DNA of 64,000 nucleotides from Canna indica (Eukaryota; Streptophyta; Magnoliopsida; Zingiberales; Cannaceae), in contig CP136890.1 in NCBI GenBank assembly GCA_034359265.1, positions 94,947,501 through 95,011,500 of the forward strand, in the 5' to 3' direction. The number at the start of each line of letters is the position of its first letter. The first letter of the stretch is position 1. This document shows, one piece after another, positions 11,125 through 25,700 of the stretch. The position numbers were made by a program, and so were the translations under genes. Below the pieces are notes generated by a model. The model saw only the letters and a list, made by a program, of their open reading frames with translations, was not told the DNA's origin and searched no databases.

Positions 11125-13730
11125 GATAAAAGTGCATGCACACGTGACTCGACTTCATTGTTAGGCATCTGTTAGACTGTTACTTGCCGTATAATCAACT
11201 ACGTTGATGTATATTAAGGCTTTTAATCATCAATTATTTTTATCTGATGGTATACGTGTCCCAATTAACGTACATTATAACAGTCATCTCAATTAATATT
11301 ACAAAGTAGCGCACAGATGGGTGTTATATTACATTTCCTACATAATTCTTAATTTTCATATATATATAATGATTTGATATTTATCAGGTACGAATTAATT
11401 AACGAATAATGTTTCGGATAAAGTCACGATTAAAAGACAAGTCCCAGGCAGTTTCCTCTATTTTATGCAAAGGACAGGACGCATCTCCTTCTGCGAATCT
11501 GCGCAATAGATTGTGCATTTGTGCTAATTAAGTTGTTAGGATTTCCCACTGTCTTAAACTTTTATGTTCCTTTTTTATTCGAATTTTGTCCTCAATTAAT
11601 TTCTCTGAAATTGGCGGCAGGTTTCTTCATTATCTTTTGTGGGGCCCTTTTGTGGTGTAGGATAAAGATACTTTCTCTTGGAATCAATGATACATTTATA
11701 TTTATATATAATAAATCAAAGCATAAGCATATTTGATCTACTTTTTTTTCCACCTTATATAAAGTGGAGCAGCAGTATTGCGAAGAAGGCATTGGAACTT
11801 GGAAGCAGCTGCTGCGAGGTGGGAAGAAGATCGAGCTGCTTTCGGTACGGCTGTTGCCTTCGTGACTGCATCTTTATGTACTCTCTCAACATGCTTTAAT
11901 TAATTCTGCAGTGTTACTCTCTCCCGTCTTTGTTATATTATGTCGTAAAAGTTTGCATGCGGTGAGTATATATCGGTAGATATATTTGTCTCTTTTGCTG
12001 TTTTCGCGATATATCAGTCCGACGATGACTGCGCTTGCCAACCGATGCCGTTACGCGCGGATCGTTTTATAAAGCTTAATTAATTAAGAGTTTTTGAGGT
12101 GATCAAAAATTAAATTGGGGTATTGGCATAATTTGATGCTTAAAATTCGGTGGAAGCACACTTTGTGAGGTGCACGTGATCTCTTTATGATATGGGCCTC
12201 AGAATAGATGCCTATATATTTAGAGAGATAGAGATAATGTAGAATTTTTCTTTATATATGAAGATGCAGATGATATAGCATCTGCACCACATCCAATTTT
12301 TGTCATTCTTATTCAAAATTGAATAGTTAAAAAAACTAGTCAACTATTTTTTTTTGTTTTTTAAAATAAAAAATGATAAATTTAAATTTAAAATATTAAA
12401 TTGTTAGTATCCAACTTTGGTAAACCAAATATAGGATTTAAAACTCTCGTCTTATTCATTTATTTTATCAGAGATCTAAATAAATGAAGGATAGGATATA
12501 TACTTATATCATATAATTTTTATTTTAGTTAATTTCATCTAAAGTTCCATTAGATTGAAATTCTATCCGGTATAATAAATGAATGACAAATGTAAATACT
12601 TCTCAAAATTATTACTATAGTGTAATCAATTAATATTATTTATTATATAATACATTTAAAAATTTATATTATATATTATTGACCCGAACCGGCTGACCCA
12701 CGAGACGGAATCTCGAACAGGTCGAACTTCAGTCTTGATTTATGAGTTCCTTAGTTGAGATGGAAGTACTACGTGCTCCTCGTCGAGCATTTTAGCGTCG
12801 TCCTAAGGGTTCTTATTTTGACGCTTAAGCAGTAAGCACCGCATCTGACCGGTTCAAATTTTAGATCAAAATTTTTAAGAATGGGGCGGCCGAGCAGAGC
12901 CGAACCAACGAACCGGCCCGACTCTTTCGTTTGCAGTAATTCAGTAAACAAGGTCACTATTTATTAAACCGGCTTGCCAAACCCACCGCTCTCGGCCGCG
13001 TGTCGCCCGGTCATTCTGCGGGCGGCTTCCGACGCGTGCGCCCACTCGGGAACATTGCGGTTATCAGACGCATTGTAGTTTTGTAACAGACAAGTGATGC
13101 GCAGATCGAAATGGTTGCAGCGTACGTGTCGCGTTCGGGCCCAGCGATTAATTCGTTTCCCTAGTGGTCGGTTGATATTTAATAAGCCATATTAAAAAAA
13201 GGCTAATCTTGTTGTCCTAGATTTATATTTTTACATTTTAATTTCCAGGTTTCCCTCAAATGCACGTTAGTCTGGCAAATATTAATTTTCTTCAATTAAT
13301 ATATTTATTAATTTTCTTCAAGTAAAGCAGTTCATAATAAAGCATAACTTAATTTATAACAGGTTATTCGTTATTTTTAGAAAGAAAATTTCCTTATTTA
13401 TTTTTCACTGCATGTCATACTTGAGTCAATAGCGAGCTCACTTTTCAGTGTTTTATCACGTAGGTGGCCAACGCGGCGGAGGTGGGCAAGCAAGAACGGC
13501 CAGTTTCCTGTCGCTTTCCTTTCTTAAAGATACCGAGAAGAACCCTAACACTCTTCCTCACCGACCCTGATCAAAGGTATTTGTGGAGTCAGTCCAGTCT
13601 GCCAGAGTTCTAGTTTCGGGGTTCTTTTCTCCTTTTCCTTTTGGTTTTATACCCGTGATTTTGCCAGCACCGTCTTCGAAACCCTCGGGCCTTTTTGATC
13701 CGCCGTGGTTGGGCCTTGCGGCGCCGTCGG
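11125..13730. other. Intergenic plus ACA upstream region
   Basis: AT-rich to about 12.66 kb, GC-richer from there. A 5' UTR probably begins near 13.45-13.55 kb. No further gene was recognised; several frames of 60-110 codons have no domain or codon bias. Confidence 0.45.
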
Positions 13731-13742
13731 ATGCAGAGTTGA
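13731..13742 (+). promoter_or_regulatory. Minimal uORF in the ACA 5' leader
   Basis: ATG-CAG-AGT-TGA, a three-codon upstream frame ending 45 nt before the ACA start codon. It would lie in the leader of any transcript that starts upstream; an effect on translation is inference. Confidence 0.35.
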
Positions 13743-13787
13743 GCCCGGATCCATCGGCGCGCCCGGTGTCATCTCTCCTGCGACGGC

Positions 13788-16700
13788 ATGCCGTCCTCCC
13801 CGTACGTCAGGCAGCGGAACCGGGACGCGGAGCTTGGCCGCGAGCCTGGCATCACCGACGATGCCGCTGGCTTCGACGACAACTGCTTCGTCATCCCCCA
13901 CAAGAATGCGTCGGTTGAGCGGCTCAAGCGGTGGAGGGTACGCTTCTCTAATCCTGCCTCCCCTGCATTATTTCGTCATTGTTAATTTGGTTCTGATGCA
14001 ATGGTTGGATTTGGGTTCCTGAATTCCAATATCCGGGCGACGCTGCTGCTCCGAGTTAGGGCTACTTGACTCGGAGTATAACTGTTTTTTTGTGTAGGAT
14101 TTGTTTCCTGTATTTTGCATAATCTTCAAGAGTAGGTAGGTTGTGGTCATACAGATCGAGTATGGTGTATCTAAGATTGTGAAAAGAAAATTAAAGTAGG
14201 AGTTGTTAGTTTGCTGATGCATTGCAAAATTAGTAATACTGAGATATTGACATTTTAAAATAGGACAAGCAAATGGGACAGAGAAGTGGTTGAAGATTTG
14301 ATGTGTATAGTTGAACTGGAAAAGGTGAATGGTGCATGACTGCTTTTCTAAGTATAATATGATTATGATTTTAAAATTCAGATAAACAAATGTCACTTGT
14401 CAGTTAAGGGAAAAAATCCAATTATTTAACTGTAGTTGCATCTTTAACAACTTGCCATTTGAATACAAATCCACTAAAGCATATTGATTGAAGTGCATTA
14501 TTACTTAAAGAGAACTAATATATTATTCAATTTTCATTGCAATTTCATGCATACTCTTTTTTAATAATAATAATGATAATAATAATAATTATCAATTCTT
14601 CTAAAGGCTTCTAAAGCTGGAGCACACCATTCTTTCCAAGATTTGTCCCACATCCGAAATGTTGGGGTGGCACGCCGGGGTGGGGGGTGGGGGTTACCCT
14701 CCTCTAATTACTGGCAGTACATAGGATCCCAATTAATAGTTTTGGACTATATAGTCGAACAGATTTTAATATTTTCTTACAAAAGAAACTATGCCATTCT
14801 TTGTTAACTGCAAACAAGTCCAGCAGTTGCAATAAAATCAGCAGCTGACTCTTTTGTTTGCTTGGGCATCCATTATTCCAGAACACATGTCTTCTACTTG
14901 GCGTTAGAGAACTGTGTTTTTACATTGTATATTAGTCCAAAAAATTCCATTAGTTATGCACAGCATGTGTTCATCATATTTGCCATGTTGTTTGAAGTTT
15001 TAGACTTCCTTCTAAATTCACTGTAGACATGTAACTCTGCTTTTTGCATGCCTACTATTCGATTGTTGTCCATAGTGGTTCCACACCCCTGCAGAAAAGA
15101 GAAAGACATTAGGCAGTTGTGTGCTTTCTTAAAATGACCTGAATTTGTAACTTTGATTCCATATTGTTTGCAGTATTAAAAATGTCCCAAGTAGAACTCG
15201 TTAACAGTAAAAGATACTTGTACTGAGCACAGTAGTAAGTATTTGGGCATAAGATCTTTTTCTTGTTGGATTGAGTAGGCAGACTGCAATAGCCTCCATA
15301 CTTAAATGAAAAAAATGAAGAAATAGTAAAAAAAGAAAAGTAATATTCTTGGTGTTGCTTAGGCAGCATTATAATTCTTTTTCATTTTTCACAAATATCC
15401 TCCTATATGGCAGGTATAGATAATCTATTGAAGATAAACAAGAAAAGTATGTATTAAGAATATAAATACATAGGTTGGTCTCTTTCTTAACAGCTTAAGC
15501 TTTTAGGAAAGTTGGTCATCCAATCAAATTTAACATGATATTAGAGCGGTTCTGAGTTCGAATCCTCCTAGCGTCAATATTTTAAAAAAGTATCTCCCAC
15601 ATCAATTAAGTCAATCCACTTGTTGGGCTTGGGTCAGTCTCCTCAAGTTCACCCCCTCACAAGTGAGGGGGAGTATTAAGAATATAAAATACATAGATTG
15701 GTCTCTTTTCTAACAACTTTAGCTTTTATAAAGTTGGTCATCCAATCAAATTTAATAGTATGCTTACCTTTATATTTGTTTGGCAACAATAATCTTTCAA
15801 TGCAAGTAACATGGTATAAACATTTTAACTTATATATTTTAAGCATTAATTCTTATACACCAAATATTTAAATATCCAACTCTTTTGTGGTTTTTACTGC
15901 TCAATCTTTCAGTCATAGATTATACATTACCAACATATTGAATTCTTTGGTAGCTTCTCTGAACAGTATATTATGATATGCCACAACTTGCTTAGTCTCT
16001 TGATGCCGAGTCAACAACTCAAAGTTCAATAAATACCAGTATTTAAATCCTTGCACACAAGAGCTATAATAAATGTATTAAACTGTAAACTTAATGTTAA
16101 GAGTAAATTGCATCATTTCCTTACAACTTAAGCTTTTGGGAAATTTGGTCACTCAGTGAATCTTAACATGATATCCGAGTCAAAGAGGTCATGTGTTTGA
16201 AATCTCTCACTGCCTTATACTCTTATTTATTCATAATGTTGTGTGGATTTTGCTGCATAATATAGTGCACTCTTAATCCAGCCCACTTTTGGATCCACTT
16301 CAACCTAATCTGGCTTGACCAAAGTTATATTCTTAACACTACACTTACCAAAGTTACAAATTTTGTAAATTGTCAAATTAACTTGTGTAAATTGTCAAAT
16401 TAACTTCTGTTTTCTGCATTCTTTTTGTCATAGTCCTCAAGTACTAATACAATAATGTTTATTGTATTTTATTTTTCATTCTTTTACTATGTTTTGATTT
16501 TATTCTGATTTGAACAGCAAACAGTGCTAGTGTTGAATGCTGCACGTAGATTTAGATATACTTTGGATTTGAAGAAGGAGCAAGAAAAGGAACGAATAAG
16601 GAGTAGGATCCGTGCTCATGCTCAAGTCATACGGGTACAACTCTAAATGTATAGGCTTATTTTTTCAGAAAGCAGAATTTTATATATGCTAATTAACTCT

Positions 16701-19700
16701 GACCTTTTCAGGCAGCACTACTCTTTAAAGCAGCAGGGGACAGAGCAATACCAGGTACTTCTGATAGTACGCAATTTATAACACCTTAACCTTACCATGT
16801 GAAAACTAATAAAAGCCGGGGAGGTGGGATGAAATTCTTGGTCTATTAATATGATATATAGTTCACACAAATATATAGTTGTCAATTTTTCATTTTACAG
16901 GCATGCTCTCTAACATTTATGCCTTTAAATGTATTCTTTTTATTCATAATTGTCTTTCCTATTCAACCTCAGATGGTGTCATACTATTTTTCTCGAGTTT
17001 CTTTCCTAGCCCTATATATTTTCCCTAGACTTTGAAATTTTCGAAAGCTTTTATGATCACTGCTTAATTTTCATGGTTTTACTGTTTTAATATTTATATG
17101 GTTTATTGTCATCTGTTTTTTGCAAATGTTTTCATCTCTCATTTAGATTTTGTCTTTTGAATTTAATATAGGCACTCATAGTACACCTGCACTTCCAAGT
17201 GGTGGTTTTGGAATTGGGGAGGAGCAGCTAACTAAAATGACCAGAGATCACAACTTTTCTTCTCTAGAAGTGTATGGTGGGGTGGGTGAATTAGTAAAAA
17301 GATTTGTTTCTATTAATTTATATCTTCTGCTCCATTCCATTAATTGTTGAACATTTTCGTCCCTTGCTGTAGGTCCAAAATCTTGCCAAGATGTTGAAAA
17401 CAAATTTAGATAAAGGAATAGGTGAAGATGATGCAGAAATATTGCGCAGGAGGAATGTATTTGGGTCAAATACTTATCCTCAAAAGAAAAGCAGAAGTTT
17501 TTGGGTATGGTATACTGCAGTTTATGTTTCACTACAATCTACACAAACCTTTCAGGACAACTAAGACATATTTTTGTTTTCTTACTTTTTATTTTAGATG
17601 TTTCTTTGGGAAGCTTGCCAGGACTTAACACTTATCATTCTTATGGTAGCTGCAGTTTTATCATTGGTGCTGGGTATAAAGACAGAGGTAAATTTGATAT
17701 TGTCATATGCTAGGCTTATCTGTATATATTCTCTTTGATTTTTTTGGTGAAATATTTCATGAGACTTGTAAGAGGGTGGCTTTGGTGTAACGGTAATGTT
17801 ACCCCATAGAAATAGCCTCTTTGCAAAAAAGAAGGAACAGTGCGTACATCAACCCTCCTCAGAGCCCACTTTTGTGGTATTGCTTTGTGCACAGGGTCAC
17901 CCTTTTTAATTCACTAGACTTGTAACTTTGGTGAAATATTAGGTGTCACTCTCATTTATGGACTATTCATCCATTTTTTGCCCAAATTAGTTCTTGTTAT
18001 TGTCAGTGTTTTTAAACTCAGCCCGAACCTTGACCGAGATTGGCCACTGGGTCAAGGCTAGTCAGACCGGAGGGTCAACCCGGTGATGTCATAAACAATA
18101 TTTATTTAAAATATACTATACTATGTATTAAATGTATGGTTTTATTATGTAATGACATGTATATTAATTGATAATAATGATATTATAAATATATCATACT
18201 TTTTAAATAAACTATATTGATTAGATATATAACATATACAATAATAATAATAATAAAAGTATATACAATTAAAGATTATATATTAGACTTATTAGTTATA
18301 AACTTTCTGTTAAGTGTTTTTCATATGCTTATTGGCTTAATTATAATGATTTTAGGTAGCATGTTGGTAGAAGCACCTTTTATTTTCTTATGGGTGTTGG
18401 GTTCAAATCTCAACTATATGATTTATATATGAAAACCAAGGTCATTTGGGTTTATCGGGGTCGACTGGTCTCGTTCAGGTTTCTAGGATCTGGCCGTTTC
18501 TTGAATTTTCCAAGTATAATTGTAACTTGACATGGATTTTGGCCTGAGTCATAGATTTAGGCATGAGTCATGATTGGACCATTCTGATTGGCCAGGTTTA
18601 AAAACATGGGTTGCAGTAATTGTGTTTATGGAGCTTCATGTTGGAAATATACTACGTGGTACCTGTTTGGCTAATCACTCTTTTTCTGTTGTATTTTGTT
18701 CTACTCACTACAGGGTATTAAAGAAGGCTGGTATGATGGTGGAAGCATTGCCTTTGCAGTTATTCTTGTTATCGTGGTAACAGGTATTTATCTTTGCTCT
18801 TTTAAGCTGTTATGTGGTAGCTAGTGGTTTCTTTGGGTGCTTTTATCTTGTTGTCATGAGTCATGACTTGGTATTATGTAGCACACTGCTGTGACCAGCG
18901 CTAGACCTGGAATTTTTCGGCCCGGTCGGGCACGGGCTGATTTTTACTGCGCCCTATCGTGCTGGCCCGATAACGCCCTAACAATATCGGGCCGTGTCGG
19001 GCCAGACGGTGTAGGCCCGGGCTGACAGCTTGATAAGAATTTTTATTTAGGCTTAATTATGTTTTTGGTCCCCCAAATATAATGTTTTTTCCGTTTGGTC
19101 CCTCATTTTTAAAAACTTTCCATTTAGTCCCTCTAACATTATTTTTGTTTCCGTTTGGTCCCTCCGTTAACTTTTGATGTTAAGTGCCAACATGGAATGC
19201 TGACATGGACTAAAGAGAAACCAAACGGAAAAAATAAGATATTTTAAGGGACTAGATGGAAAAAATATTTTTTTTAATAACCTAAAACATAATTATATAT
19301 TGTTATGCCGTAGGTTATTAAAATGTATATTGTTATGTTTTAGATTATTAAAATATTTTTTTTTTCATCTAGTCCCTTAAAATATTTTATTTTTTCCGGT
19401 TGGTCCTTCTTTGTTCCATGTCAGCATTCCATGTTGGCACTTAACATCAAAAGTTAACGGAAAGTTAACGGAGGGACCAAACGGAAATGAAAATATTTTT
19501 TGAGGGACTAAACGGAAAGTTTTTAAAAATGAGGTACCAAACGAAAAAAACATGATATTTTGGGGGACCAAAAATATAATTAAGCCTTATACGGTTCGGG
19601 CGCAATAGCTCGATTTTGAATTTTTTGTTATCGTGCTAACGGGTTGGTCCGGGCCGTCCGGTTTACTGTGCGGCCATGCCCGGGGTCCCGGGCTCGAACT

Positions 19701-22700
19701 TTTATCGGGCCGGGCTGGGCCAAGCACGATTTTTGTTCGCTGGCCCGACACGAATTGCCGTGTCTAACCAGCACAATGATCTTCAATAATGATAACTAGT
19801 GATTGGGCTGTCATGGAATGACTTCATGTTATAATCTTTTACTTTGGCTGCCTGTTCCTTTCATTTCCTAATATATGCAAATAGAATAATGATGTTAAAA
19901 TATGTGGGGTAGTCGACACAAATGGTGTAGGTAATTTTTCTGAACAGTTAGCTAATTTGCCTACACGGGAGCTTTTGAGAAAGTTGATCATCCAATCAAA
20001 TTTAACATGGTATCAGAATAGAATAGGAGATGCTCAGTTAGAATCCTCCTAACATTAGTATTACAAAAAAGAAAAGACCCCCACCTTGATAAATCGATCC
20101 ACCTATTGGGCTTGGGTGAGTCTCCTCAAGTTTACCCACCCACACGTGAGGGAGAGCGTTAATAATATAAGTGCATAGATTGGTCTCTTTTCTAATAGCT
20201 TATGCTTTGGGAAAGTTGACCATCCAATCAAATTTAACATCTTTGAACTCTTTAAATTATTAATTGAAATCATGATCATAGTTTCTTCCAAAAAAGAAAC
20301 ACCATTTAATTTCCAAAGGAACAAGCAATCCCCATATGCTCTTCTTGAGCATCTATTTTGACCTTGCTTGGATCCTATTTATAAGATTGATTTCTATTAA
20401 CAAAAAATGACGAATTTAATGATGCATGCTTTTGTAGTAGTTGCTGCATAGATATGTTTCCACTATTGTTATTGTTTGTGGACTATCTTTGGAATACTGA
20501 ATGCATGAAATACAGTGGCATGCAAAAATGTCTGAGCAATTTTTCTTTCTTTAATTGTTTGTTTCATACAAACATGCAGTTATGTTGTTGTTGACTATTG
20601 TCAGTTTTCTTCCTGCATCTGTTATCACTTGGAAATTTAATTTTGAGAAAGCTGCCAAGCTCTCAAACAAAATTGGAAATTATTTGGTTTGAATTTCCTG
20701 TCTAGCCATTAGTCTGATTCTACTCCATGAGACTCATAATTTATGTGGTGCTTTAATTCGATAGTAGTTTGTATTGTTAAAAATGGATATTCAAATTTTC
20801 TAATGCAAGCTCAGTATATATTGGCATGTTATAAGATTTCTTCCCTTTGCATTTTTTGGTCTTCTTTAGCTGTCAGTGATTATAGACAGTCACTACAATT
20901 TCAGAATCTGAATGAGGAGAAGCGAAACATACAAATAGAGGTTAGTTCTATCATGTCATGAAAATGTTGTGAATTTTCTTGAACATTTTTGTTGTTTATA
21001 TTCCTCATTGTTATACTGCATGATTTCAGGTAATTAGGGGTGGTAGAAGATTTAAAGTCTCCATTTTCGAACTTGTAGTTGGTGATGTTGTTCCTCTCAA
21101 GATCGGTGATCAGGTAGTGATGCAACTCTTTTGTCAAGTTTTACATGGATCTTCATTGTTAAAGGCATCATGAATGTCTTCTAGGTCCCTGCTGATGGGG
21201 TTCTAATACGCGGTCACTCTCTTGCTATTGATGAGTCAAGTATGACTGGGGAGAGCAAAATTGTAAGATTCTCCATTTTTTAAATGTTCTGTTATTACTT
21301 ATTCCAAATCCATCCTCATTCCTCTATATTTAGTCAGGAAATTTTGGAAAAGGTGACTTGTGTTATTTGTTGTCAGAAGGATAGTCACATATGCTTCACA
21401 AAATAATAGACCATTATGAAATCCGTCTCTAAGAACACACTTGTGCCATTATGTTATAAAATCCTTAAAAGTGAAAATTTTCAAATGACAATTTTTATAT
21501 GGATTTATTGTCAAATTTTGATGTATCTTCTGCTTCAGCATGGCTTATATGAAATTTATAACAGTATCTGTAACTTTTAAAAGGAATTTTTGTTTTATCT
21601 TATTAAAACTTTATCGTGCTTTTTGCAGGTCCACAAAGATCAAAGATCTCCATTTTTAATGTCCGGGTGCAAGGTGGCTGATGGGTATGGTAATATGTTG
21701 GTAAGTGTTTTGCCAAGTCTATTCATCAAAAAGGATTTAACTTGGGAAGCTTTTACTGAGTCCTCTATCAACTGATAACTACTAACTTGTTTTATTACCA
21801 TCTGGCTTAACTGGTAAGGGCCTTTCTTATTTATGTCAAAGATCTTGGTTGAGTCCTACTTCACAACTTACCCTTTGCAAAAGTAAAAAACTTATTTTTG
21901 GGGGACATCTGTTAGAACTCTGTTTAAAATTTCAAGTTCAATAAACTGTCTCTGATCTTTATGCTAATTCTTCATATACATGTCTAGTTTTTTTTTTTTA
22001 ATTTACACAAACTTGTAATATGTTCTCTTGAATTGTATTCAGGTGACTGCAGTTGGGATAAATACTGAATGGGGCTTATTAATGGCTAGTATTTCTGAGG
22101 ATACTGGTGAAGAAACTCCACTGCAGGTATTTCTTATGTGTTCTTTATCTTGTTCTCTTGTCCTACAAAAGTATGCTCTGTGAATTTTTAATAGCCACTT
22201 GTTTCGGAATAGGTACGCTTAAATGGGATTGCTACTTTCATCGGTATAGTTGGGTTATCCATAGCTGCTGTGGTTCTGGTTGTTCTTCTGGCTAGGTATA
22301 TCACGTTCTAGTACTTTTTTGTTCATAACATTTCGTAATCCTTAATGTTCACTGGAAAATTTTCAGATACTTCACTGGACATACAAAAAACCCTGATGGA
22401 TCTATTCAGTTTGTAAAGGGACAAACAGGCACAAAGGCTGCTATAAATGGAGCCATTAAAATCTTGACAGTTGCCGTATGTATTTATTAATTTTTAGTAC
22501 TATCAACTTTTTTCTAGAGCATTCACGTCTCTCCTACCTTGCTTTATAGTGTCTTGCTTGCATAAACTATAATAATGTTTTATGTTAAACTTGATAGGTG
22601 ACTATTGTGGTTGTTGCTGTGCCTGAAGGGCTTCCTTTGGCTGTTACCTTGACGTAAATATGCATAACCTTCTTAAATTAAAGAGTTCTATTTTTTTCTT

Positions 22701-25700
22701 ATTTTCACATTTGCCTTATTTCTTTGACCATATCAGCCTGGCTTACTCAATGCGGAAGATGATGGCAGATAAGGCACTGGTAAATGCCTCAGTCACACCT
22801 AAATAGTGGATCTCTTTATGAGAAGTCACAGTAAATAGAGATATAATGTGATGCTTAACAGGTAAGAAGGCTTTCAGCATGTGAAACTATGGGTTCAGCC
22901 ACAACTATATGCAGTGACAAGACTGGAACCTTGACCTTGAATGAGGTACCCTGTTTGTTTAATCATAGATTCACACTTCCCATTTTTGCAACAATTACTG
23001 CACATAGTAATTGCAATTCATGCTTTCAATTTCTGAAAATAGTTGAACTTCTTAGATGACTGTCGTTGAGGCGTATGTCAGTGGAAGAAAGATAGATCCT
23101 CCAGATAATGCTGAATTGCTATCTTCTACTGTGTCCTCCCTTCTTATTGAGGGAATTGCTCAGAACACAACAGGCAGTGTTTTTCAGCCAGAGGTAATTC
23201 TCTCTGTTAAATCTTACATCCATACATCCTTTGCCTCTACTTAGATTTTCAAAATGCAGTTCTTTTACTGTATCTTCTCTTAGGTCCTTTTTTCAGGGCC
23301 TGATGGGTGCATCTGCTGATGTTTACCTGATTAGGTATGAGAAAATAGCAGTGAATTAGGATATTCAGGTCTTACTTTTCAAGACTTAAACCCAACTAAA
23401 TGTGTAAATCTGGTGACTAGGTGATGGGCAAATTATCCAATAGCATATATGACTATATTCAATCACAAGAATAGGATGGATTTAGATACTCTGTCCCTAG
23501 GATTTGTACATTGCATTTTGCCTTAGTTCTTGAATTATAGAGTGATGGGGAAGAATCTAATATTGAGATCTGGCAATAGCAACAAAATATTTGACAACTT
23601 GATAATTAAGACTTTTTCCCCATTGTCGATAGATCTGGGGGTAGACATGATTATGCATATTGTATTCGTGTAAATCTCAACTCTTGGTAAATATGTGGAT
23701 CTGATCCTTTGGATTCCAATAATTGTAAAGCATTTCATGTATCCATTATATTGCAGGGTGACATTCCTTTCTCAGGTTTCTCATTCATACTTCAGTCATC
23801 TTCCCATTGTTTTTAAATACCAACTTTTTCCTAGTCGATAAGATGGCTGGTCTCTTTATTGGTTTTTCCCGACTTCAACACTCGGTCGATGATGCTGCTT
23901 TACTACAAATATGTTTCTAAGTTCTAACTAATCCTCTATCACAGACTGGTGGAGCAATTGAGGTCACTGGATCACCTACTGAGAAGGCCATCCTTTCATG
24001 GGGGGTCAAGGTATTTATGATCACCTACCTATAAATGAGCTTTTTTTTCTTTTAGCTTTGATTTTTCCTTGTCAGTTGCTGACTTGCGGTTGCTATTTGT
24101 TTAAAGCTGGGTATGAAGTTTGATGATGCAAGATCAAAATCTTCAATTATTCATGTTTTTCCCTTTAATTCTGACAAAAAGCGCGGTGGTGTAGCAGTGC
24201 ATCAGGTAATGGTTTTCCATCACAAAGAAAATGAATTGGTACCCAACTGCTAATTAATATTTTTATTTTACTAGAAAGTTTATAACATCTTTTTTTGGGA
24301 AACAAGCAAATTGTTTTTTAGTGTCAGGTTCAGAGAGCTTTCTACTTTATTCAAATTGACCTAGTGATATATATTGCAACCCCCAACAGCTGCTAGCCTT
24401 TTGCTCATTGATCTTTTCTACTTGTCACAGTCAGGTGATGACATTCATGTCCACTGGAAAGGTGCAGCTGAGATTGTCCTGGCAGCATGTACGAGTTGGG
24501 TTGATGCAGATGGCTCCAAGAAGACATTGACGCCAGACAAGGTAAAGCAACTCAAGTTATTGTCTTTTCCATAGTTAAAATGAACCAGCTTCTGATTCAT
24601 CCTCTGCAGGTTAATCAATTCAAGAAAACAATTGAAGACATGGCAGCAGCTAGCCTTCGGTGTGTTGCTTTTGCATACAGGCTTTATGACTTGGAAAGGG
24701 TTCCAAGGGAGGAAGAGAGAGAGAGCTGGCAGTTGCCTGAGGATGACCTGATTCTTCTTGCCATTGTTGGGATCAAGGTGCATAGTGTGAAATACTGAAA
24801 TGCTTGATAATAACTTAGATATACAATGTTCTGATATGCATCTTAGACCCTTTTGTTATCTTTTCTCATATACTTTGACTATACATCATGTAAAAGGAGG
24901 AAGTTTAAACATTACTTTTGGAAAATAGGGAAGTCTTTAGATGAACAGAGAGAAAATGATGCCTAAGAGTGGTGTTTGGAAATTCTGTCAAAGTATGTCT
25001 TATTTCTAATTTTGGTATGATTAAAATTAGGTTGTTTAGTAGCAAATTGCTCACATCTCTTGTATCCACTAGCAATCTCCTGACAGTAGCAAATTTCTAA
25101 TTTTCCAATCAATGACCTTAGCTTATTAGTTAGACTAATATAATTCTTTACTGTATCTATAATGAGTTGATTAGTGTCTGGATTAAAGTGATTAGTTATT
25201 TTTTTATATATTGAATTCTGTCGTAGCCTTCATCTATCTTGTACGTTGTACAAATTTCTGTCATGCATTTTACCTTATCCCATTGATTGCTTCTGGAGGA
25301 TTCATAATAGAGTGTTCTTCTTTGATGAGTCCAGGATCCCTGCCGACGTGGAGTAAAGGAGGCTGTAGAATTATGCACTAATGCGGGTGTCAAGGTGTGT
25401 ACTTTAATCTGTAATTTAACTTATCTTATTACTCTGTCATGTTTTGAGGGTCATGTCATTGGCCATGTCAGTTGGCCAATGCCATGGTGTATAGAGGGTG
25501 TATGACTTGCTATTTTTAATACAATGCACAAGTATGATACTAGTTCATGCTGCTTGCCATGGAAATCCTTGATTTTGTTGACTAGAGTTTTCCTCTCTGT
25601 ATAATATTGGTTATGTAAGCAGTTGGCATTCTATATTTTTCTCTGAGATAACTGACTCTGGGAAGCTCTTTAAACTGAAGAAACTTAGATCTCCTTTTAA

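Noticed and set aside
13583..13918. 111-codon frame overlapping ACA exon 1
   Set aside because: It starts at GTG, lies in a different frame from the conserved ATG-initiated exon, and shows no conserved sequence.
15550..15563. GAGTTCGAATCCTCC as a tRNA B box
   Set aside because: It lies between the two terminal repeats of the TRIM, next to the tRNA-Met primer site; no tRNA cloverleaf forms.
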